Source: Maritimibacter sp. HL-12
GTDB taxonomy: Bacteria; Pseudomonadota; Alphaproteobacteria; Rhodobacterales; Rhodobacteraceae
DNA: 64,000 bases
Direction of reading: 5' to 3'
Assembly (NCBI RefSeq): GCF_900177545.1
Contig: NZ_FXBQ01000001.1
Coordinates: forward strand, 434,001 to 498,000
In this document: positions 60,329 through 64,000 of the stretch, piece by piece
How positions within the stretch are numbered: the first letter of the stretch is position 1
How the letters are laid out: every line of letters starts with the position of its first letter
Position numbers and translations under genes: made by a program
The notes under the pieces: model-generated
The model's input: the letters and a program-made list of their open reading frames with translations, nothing else
What the model was told of the DNA's origin: nothing
Databases searched by the model: none

Positions 60329-60787
60329 TCAGCTCAGGCGCGCCTTGATCGCCGGGCCGACCTTGCCAAAATCCATCCGCCCGGTGAACTTGCCCTTGAG
60401 CACGGCCATGACCTTGCCCATGTCGCGAATCGAGCTGGCATCGACTTCGGCGATCGCCGCCGTGATCGCGGCCTCGGTCTCGTCCGCACTGAGCGGTTTC
60501 GGCAGGAACTCCTCGATCACCTTGATCTCGGCCAGTTCCTTCTCGGCCAATTCCAGCCGCCCGCCTTCCTCGTAGGCGCGCGCACTTTCCTGTCGCTGCT
60601 TCACCATCTTGCCGAGGATGGCAAGGATGTCGTCGTCGGAAACCTCGGTCTCTTCGCCCTCGCCCCGGAGAGCGATATCGCGATCCTTGATCGCGGCATT
60701 GATCAGCCTGAGCGTGGAGAGGCGCGCGGCGTCCTTCTCCTTCATCGCGGTCTTGAGAGCCTCGTTGAGGCGGCTGCGCATGTCCAT
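60329..60787 (-). CDS. GatB/YqeY domain protein
   Basis: 152-aa YqeY-type protein related to the tail domain of amidotransferase subunit GatB, which binds tRNA. It is helical throughout: MRSRLNEALKTAMKEKDAARLSTLRLI, then VKQRQESARAYEEGGRLELA, EEFLPKPLSADE and the C-terminal FTGRMDFGKVGPAIKARL. A role in mischarged-tRNA handling is often proposed but unproven. Two starts (60787 and 60781) differ by two codons. It is divergent from carA, a neighbour pair common in Alphaproteobacteria. Confidence 0.9.
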   Translation of the reverse strand: MDMRSRLNEALKTAMKEKDAARLSTLRLINAAIKDRDIALRGEGEETEVSDDDILAILGKMVKQRQESARAYEEGGRLELAEKELAEIKVIEEFLPKPLSADETEAAITAAIAEVDASSIRDMGKVMAVLKGKFTGRMDFGKVGPAIKARLS

Positions 60788-60879
60788 CGGTCTCTGGCCC
60801 CGGGTGTTGCGGTTGCAAAGCCCTGCTCTTACCTGCTCAGAACAGGCAAGACAAGCCGCGCCGATTGCACCCCCGGTGC

Positions 60880-60908
60880 TTGACCCCGCTCGCGCCCGCC
60901 CGTAGGAA
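60880..60908 (+). promoter_or_regulatory. Possible carA promoter
   Basis: TTGACC (60880-60885, five of six) and TAGGAA (60903-60908, weak) are separated by 17 bp, 29 bp before the carA ATG. No PyrR-type attenuator is apparent. Confidence 0.35.
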
Positions 60909-60937
60909 AGCAACGATTTGGCCAGAGGGGAACCGCC

Positions 60938-62107
60938 ATGCCTGCTGCCGCGCCCACATCCCGGACCCGCAAACCCACCGCCTGCCTCGCGCTTGCCGAT
61001 GGCACGATCTTCTACGGCGCAGGCTTCGGTGCCACCGGCGACACCACCGCCGAGCTGTGTTTCAACACCGCGATGACCGGCTACCAGGAAATCATGACCG
61101 ATCCGTCCTATGCCGGCCAGGTCGTCACCTTCACCTTCCCCCATATCGGCAACGTCGGGGTGAACCCGGAGGACGACGAGGCGGCCGATCCCGTGGCCTC
61201 GGGCATGGTTGTGAAGTGGGACCCGACCGAACCCTCGAACTGGCGCGCCGCCGAGCGGCTCACCGACTGGCTTGGCAAACGCGGCCGGATCGGCATCGGC
61301 GGCGTCGACACCCGCCGCCTCACCCGGGCGATCCGCCAGCAGGGCAGCCCGCATGTCGCGCTGGCGCATGACCCGGAGGGCAATTTCGATATCGAGGCCC
61401 TGGTCGCCAAGGCGCGCGCCTTTCCCGGCCTCGTCGGGCTCGATCTCGCGAAGGACGTCACCTGCCGCCAGTCCTACCGCTGGGACGAGATGCGCTGGGC
61501 TTGGCCGGATGGCTTTACGAAGCAGCAAAACCCCATCCACAAGGTCGTCGCGATCGACTACGGCGCCAAGCGCAACATCCTGCGCTCGCTGGCCTCGTCG
61601 GGCTGCGACGTAACGGTTCTGCCCGCCACCGCAACCGCCGAAGAGGTCAAGGCACTCGGGCCCGACGGGATCTTCCTGTCCAACGGCCCCGGCGATCCCG
61701 CGGCCACGGGCGAATACGCGGTGCCGATGATCCGCGAGATCCTCGACAGCACCGATCTGCCAGTGTTCGGCATCTGCCTTGGCCACCAGATGCTGGCGCT
61801 GGCGCTGGGTGCCAAGACCGTGAAGATGAACCACGGCCACCATGGGGCCAACCACCCGGTGAAGGACAAAACCACCGGCAAGGTCGAGATCACCTCGATG
61901 AACCACGGCTTCACCGTCGACAGCCAATCTCTGCCCGACGGTGTGACGGAAACCCACGTCTCGCTGTTCGACGGCTCCAACTGTGGCATCGCGATGAAAG
62001 ACCGCCCGGTGTTCTCGGTGCAATACCACCCCGAGGCCAGCCCGGGGCCAATGGACAGCTATTACCTGTTCGAGCGTTTCGCCGAAGCGATGGCGGCGCG
62101 CAAGTAG
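60938..62107 (+). CDS. carA: Carbamoyl-phosphate synthase small (glutaminase) subunit
   Basis: Releases ammonia from glutamine for carbamoyl phosphate used in arginine and pyrimidine synthesis. In the 389-aa protein the N domain (ACLALADGTIFYGAGFGATG, GYQEIMTDPSYAGQ) is followed by a class I amidotransferase: nucleophile Cys in VFGICLGHQMLALALGA, GANHPV, and the catalytic His and Glu in QYHPEASPGPMDS. Length is normal. carB is not adjacent; the two genes are often separated in this group. Confidence 0.96.
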   Translation: MPAAAPTSRTRKPTACLALADGTIFYGAGFGATGDTTAELCFNTAMTGYQEIMTDPSYAGQVVTFTFPHIGNVGVNPEDDEAADPVASGMVVKWDPTEPSNWRAAERLTDWLGKRGRIGIGGVDTRRLTRAIRQQGSPHVALAHDPEGNFDIEALVAKARAFPGLVGLDLAKDVTCRQSYRWDEMRWAWPDGFTKQQNPIHKVVAIDYGAKRNILRSLASSGCDVTVLPATATAEEVKALGPDGIFLSNGPGDPAATGEYAVPMIREILDSTDLPVFGICLGHQMLALALGAKTVKMNHGHHGANHPVKDKTTGKVEITSMNHGFTVDSQSLPDGVTETHVSLFDGSNCGIAMKDRPVFSVQYHPEASPGPMDSYYLFERFAEAMAARK

Positions 62108-62138
62108 CGCCATTTCGCCGGGCTTTGGTAAGTATCCG

Positions 62139-62154
62139 TTAACCTGCCGTTAAC
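62139..62154 (+). promoter_or_regulatory. CtrA box upstream of the glycosyltransferase gene
   Basis: TTAACCTGCCGTTAAC fits the full CtrA consensus TTAA-N7-TTAAC. It forms part of a direct repeat, CCGTTAACC twice (62136-62144 and 62147-62155), with an 11-bp period that places both on the same face of the helix. It ends 43 bp before the ATG at 62198. CGCCGGG (62116-62122) and CCCGGCG (62154-62160) also form an inverted repeat around it. Confidence 0.7.
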
Positions 62155-62197
62155 CCGGCGCGCGCATCCTGCCGGCAGCATCAGCTCAGGCAGGGCC

Positions 62198-64000
62198 ATG
62201 ACCGTCGCGCTCAAACAGGTTTCGCTTCCCCGCTTCCTCACCGTGTCAGGTGCGGGGGGTGCCGCGCGCGGGGTGCGCCCGGCATCGGCGCAGGGCGATG
62301 GCGTGATCGCTTTCCCCGCCCCGGCGCGCGCGACCTACAGCATCTTTCGCGCCCCCCCGCCCCGTCTCGTTGCCCCGCGCGGGAACCTGCACCTGCTCCC
62401 CGGCCACGCCAGCGTGCCGGACCAAGCCCTTCCCCGGCGGCGTCTTCTCGGGCAAGTGCTGCTCGAACGCGGTGCGCTCAGCCCTGAAGACCTCGCCCGC
62501 GCGCTCGCCCTGCAGGCGCGCGAGGACGCCCGATTCGGCGATATCCTTCTGGCTCAGGGCATGGTCTCTCCCGGGGCGCTGTTTGACGCCCTGGCCGAGC
62601 AATACGGAACCGTCGTCGCCGATCTGCGCCGCGAACCGCCCGACCCACGGCTGATTGACGCGCTGGGTGCCGATTTCTGCATCCGCAACGGAATCGTTCC
62701 GTGGAAACGCGCCGGCGGGGCCACCGTGATCATCTGTTCGCGCCCCGATGAATTCGCCCGCCTCGCCCCGACCCTGCCCGGAACCTTCGGCCGGGTGCGG
62801 CTTGCGGTGGCACCCGAGGAGGACATCCAGACCGCCCTCGTGGCCGCACGCCACCGCGCCCTCACCGGGCGCGCCGAAACCCGCGTGGCAGAACACGAAA
62901 GCTGCCGCACCTGGAGGAGCGGCCCGATCTGGCGCTATGCCGCCGCCCTGCTCGCAACTCTCACCGCGGTGTTCCTCGTCTCGCCACTCTCGGGCTTTGC
63001 CCTGCTGGTGGCCTGGGCGGTATCGACGCTCGTCGCCAACACCGGGCTCAAGCTCGCCGCCGCGATCCACCATCTGCGGCACCGCGGCCGGGTGGACCGC
63101 GCCCCGTCGCAGATCCCCGGCGGCCCCGGATTCCTGCGCCTGCCGATCGTCTCGATCATGGTGCCGCTGTTCAAGGAGCGCGAGATCGCCGGGCGGCTGG
63201 TGAAGCGCCTCGCCGCGATCGACTATCCGCGCGAGCTGCTCGATATCTGCCTCGTGGTCGAGGAGGACGATACCACCACGCAAGACACCCTGGCGCAGTC
63301 CGATCTGCCGCGCTGGATGCGCCAGATCACCGTGCCGCGCGGTGCCGTGCGCACCAAGCCGCGCGCCCTCAACTTCGCGCTCGATTTCTGCCGCGGCTCG
63401 GTCATCGGGGTCTACGACGCAGAGGATGCGCCGGAGCCGGGACAGATCCACAAGGTCGTCCGCCGCTTCGCCGAGCGCGGCCCGTCGGTGGCCTGCCTGC
63501 AAGGCGTGCTGGATTTCTACAACCCTCGTGCCAACTGGCTCGCCCGCGCTTTCACGGTGGAATATGCCACCTGGTTCCGCATCGTTCTGCCGGGGCTGGA
63601 GCGGATGGGCTTTGCCGTGCCGCTCGGCGGCACCACCCTGTTCTTTCGCCGCACAGCGCTGGAAGAGCTTGGCGGCTGGGATGCGCACAACGTCACCGAA
63701 GATGCCGATCTCGGCATCCGCCTCGCCCGCCACGGCTACAGCACCGAGTTGATCGACACGGTGACGCGCGAGGAGGCCAACTGCCGGCCCTGGCCCTGGA
63801 TCAAGCAACGATCGCGCTGGATCAAGGGTTACGCGATGACATGGGCGGTCCACATGCGCCGCCCGCGCAAACTGCTGGCGGAGGTGGGGCTGCGCAAGTT
63901 CATCGGTGTGCAGCTTCTGTTTCTGGGCTCGCTCAGCCAATTCCTGCTCGCCCCGGTGCTGTGGAGCTTCTGGGCCTTGCCGCTGGGCTTGCCGCATCCG
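62198..64000 (+). CDS. Family 2 glycosyltransferase with N-terminal GspE-like domain (3' end cut by window)
   Basis: At least 601 aa. Residues about 80-135 (LGQVLLERGALSPEDLARAL, then GDILLAQGMVSPGALFDALAEQYG) resemble the MshEN/GspE N-terminal domain that can bind cyclic di-GMP or act as an adaptor. Two helices (about 243-285) precede a GT2 domain: SIMVPLFKE, the DxD-type YDAEDAPEP, TEDADLGIRLARHGY and QRSRWIKGY, the processive-synthase set. Another helix starts near the window end. Likely an inner-membrane polysaccharide synthase. The CtrA box upstream suggests cell-cycle or motility-linked control. Confidence 0.88.
   Translation, partial: MTVALKQVSLPRFLTVSGAGGAARGVRPASAQGDGVIAFPAPARATYSIFRAPPPRLVAPRGNLHLLPGHASVPDQALPRRRLLGQVLLERGALSPEDLARALALQAREDARFGDILLAQGMVSPGALFDALAEQYGTVVADLRREPPDPRLIDALGADFCIRNGIVPWKRAGGATVIICSRPDEFARLAPTLPGTFGRVRLAVAPEEDIQTALVAARHRALTGRAETRVAEHESCRTWRSGPIWRYAAALLATLTAVFLVSPLSGFALLVAWAVSTLVANTGLKLAAAIHHLRHRGRVDRAPSQIPGGPGFLRLPIVSIMVPLFKEREIAGRLVKRLAAIDYPRELLDICLVVEEDDTTTQDTLAQSDLPRWMRQITVPRGAVRTKPRALNFALDFCRGSVIGVYDAEDAPEPGQIHKVVRRFAERGPSVACLQGVLDFYNPRANWLARAFTVEYATWFRIVLPGLERMGFAVPLGGTTLFFRRTALEELGGWDAHNVTEDADLGIRLARHGYSTELIDTVTREEANCRPWPWIKQRSRWIKGYAMTWAVHMRRPRKLLAEVGLRKFIGVQLLFLGSLSQFLLAPVLWSFWALPLGLPHP

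Noticed and set aside
1-64000. CRISPR arrays, insertion sequences, prophage, rRNA genes
   Set aside because: No regularly spaced repeats, transposase, integrase, phage structural or rRNA sequence was recognised on either strand.

Overview
The window looks like chromosomal DNA from an alphaproteobacterium of the order Rhodobacterales (Rhodobacteraceae/Paracoccaceae type). This rests on very high GC content, dense co-directional operons with ATGA or TGATG junctions, cytochrome c2/c550 next to an isolated aa3 oxidase subunit I, an FNR/FnrL-type control site, a GAAC-N7-GAAC (alphaproteobacterial LexA) site and a TTAA-N7-TTAAC (CtrA) site. No insertion sequence, prophage, CRISPR array or rRNA was seen. 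No gene-free gap exceeds about 270 bases. The assignment to order level is inference from content, not from a phylogenetic marker.

Layout. 1-7.9 kb: glycerol catabolism (glpK partial, glpD), a ureidoglycine aminohydrolase-like cupin, a WecA/MraY-like sugar-phosphate transferase and a large cation P-type ATPase. 8.2-15.2 kb: an Rrf2/NsrR-like regulator divergent from cydDC-cydABX (cytochrome bd oxidase and its assembly ABC exporter), with an FNR-like class II promoter for cydDC and a separate sigma70-like promoter for cydAB. 15.3-21.8 kb: hypC, a hydrogenase maturation protease, a HupH C-terminal-domain protein, an Isp-type (group 1e) [NiFe] hydrogenase hynS-isp1-isp2-hynL and hypA, with a perfect FNR box in front. 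21.8-28 kb: a minus-strand group with a DUF2946-like protein, two NosL-type Cys proteins, a small anchored protein, an FtsX-type permease, a LolD-type ATPase, a polytopic Cys protein and an AI-2E-family permease. No nosZ is present, so this is the best candidate for an undescribed (probably metal-handling) system.

28-38.7 kb: housekeeping genes (ppx, an EEP-fold protein, xseA, purD, tRNA-Glu, recJ) with several hypotheticals. 37.9-45.6 kb: a methyltransferase, a TPR/SPINDLY-type O-glycosyltransferase and a five-gene CDP-deoxyhexose set that includes a C-methyltransferase but no C-3 dehydrase (rfbH). This suggests a branched deoxysugar for surface or protein glycosylation. 45.7-46 kb: a small tandem-repeat protein behind a LexA box. 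47.3-55.7 kb: a phenylacetate degradation operon (thiolase, paaABCDE, a divergent PaaA-like protein, paaZ, paaX). 55.8-64 kb: a Flp-pilin-like protein with a low-complexity tail, tRNA-Leu, lipB, cycA, ctaD, a DUF2244 protein, yqeY, carA and a partial family 2 glycosyltransferase preceded by a CtrA box.

How it works together: 8-22 kb reads as a low-oxygen respiration island, in which H2-derived electrons enter the quinone pool through Isp1/Isp2 and can leave through the high-affinity bd oxidase, both under apparent FNR control. The aa3 oxidase and cytochrome c at 57-60 kb would serve aerobic growth, which also supplies O2 for the phenylacetyl-CoA epoxidase.
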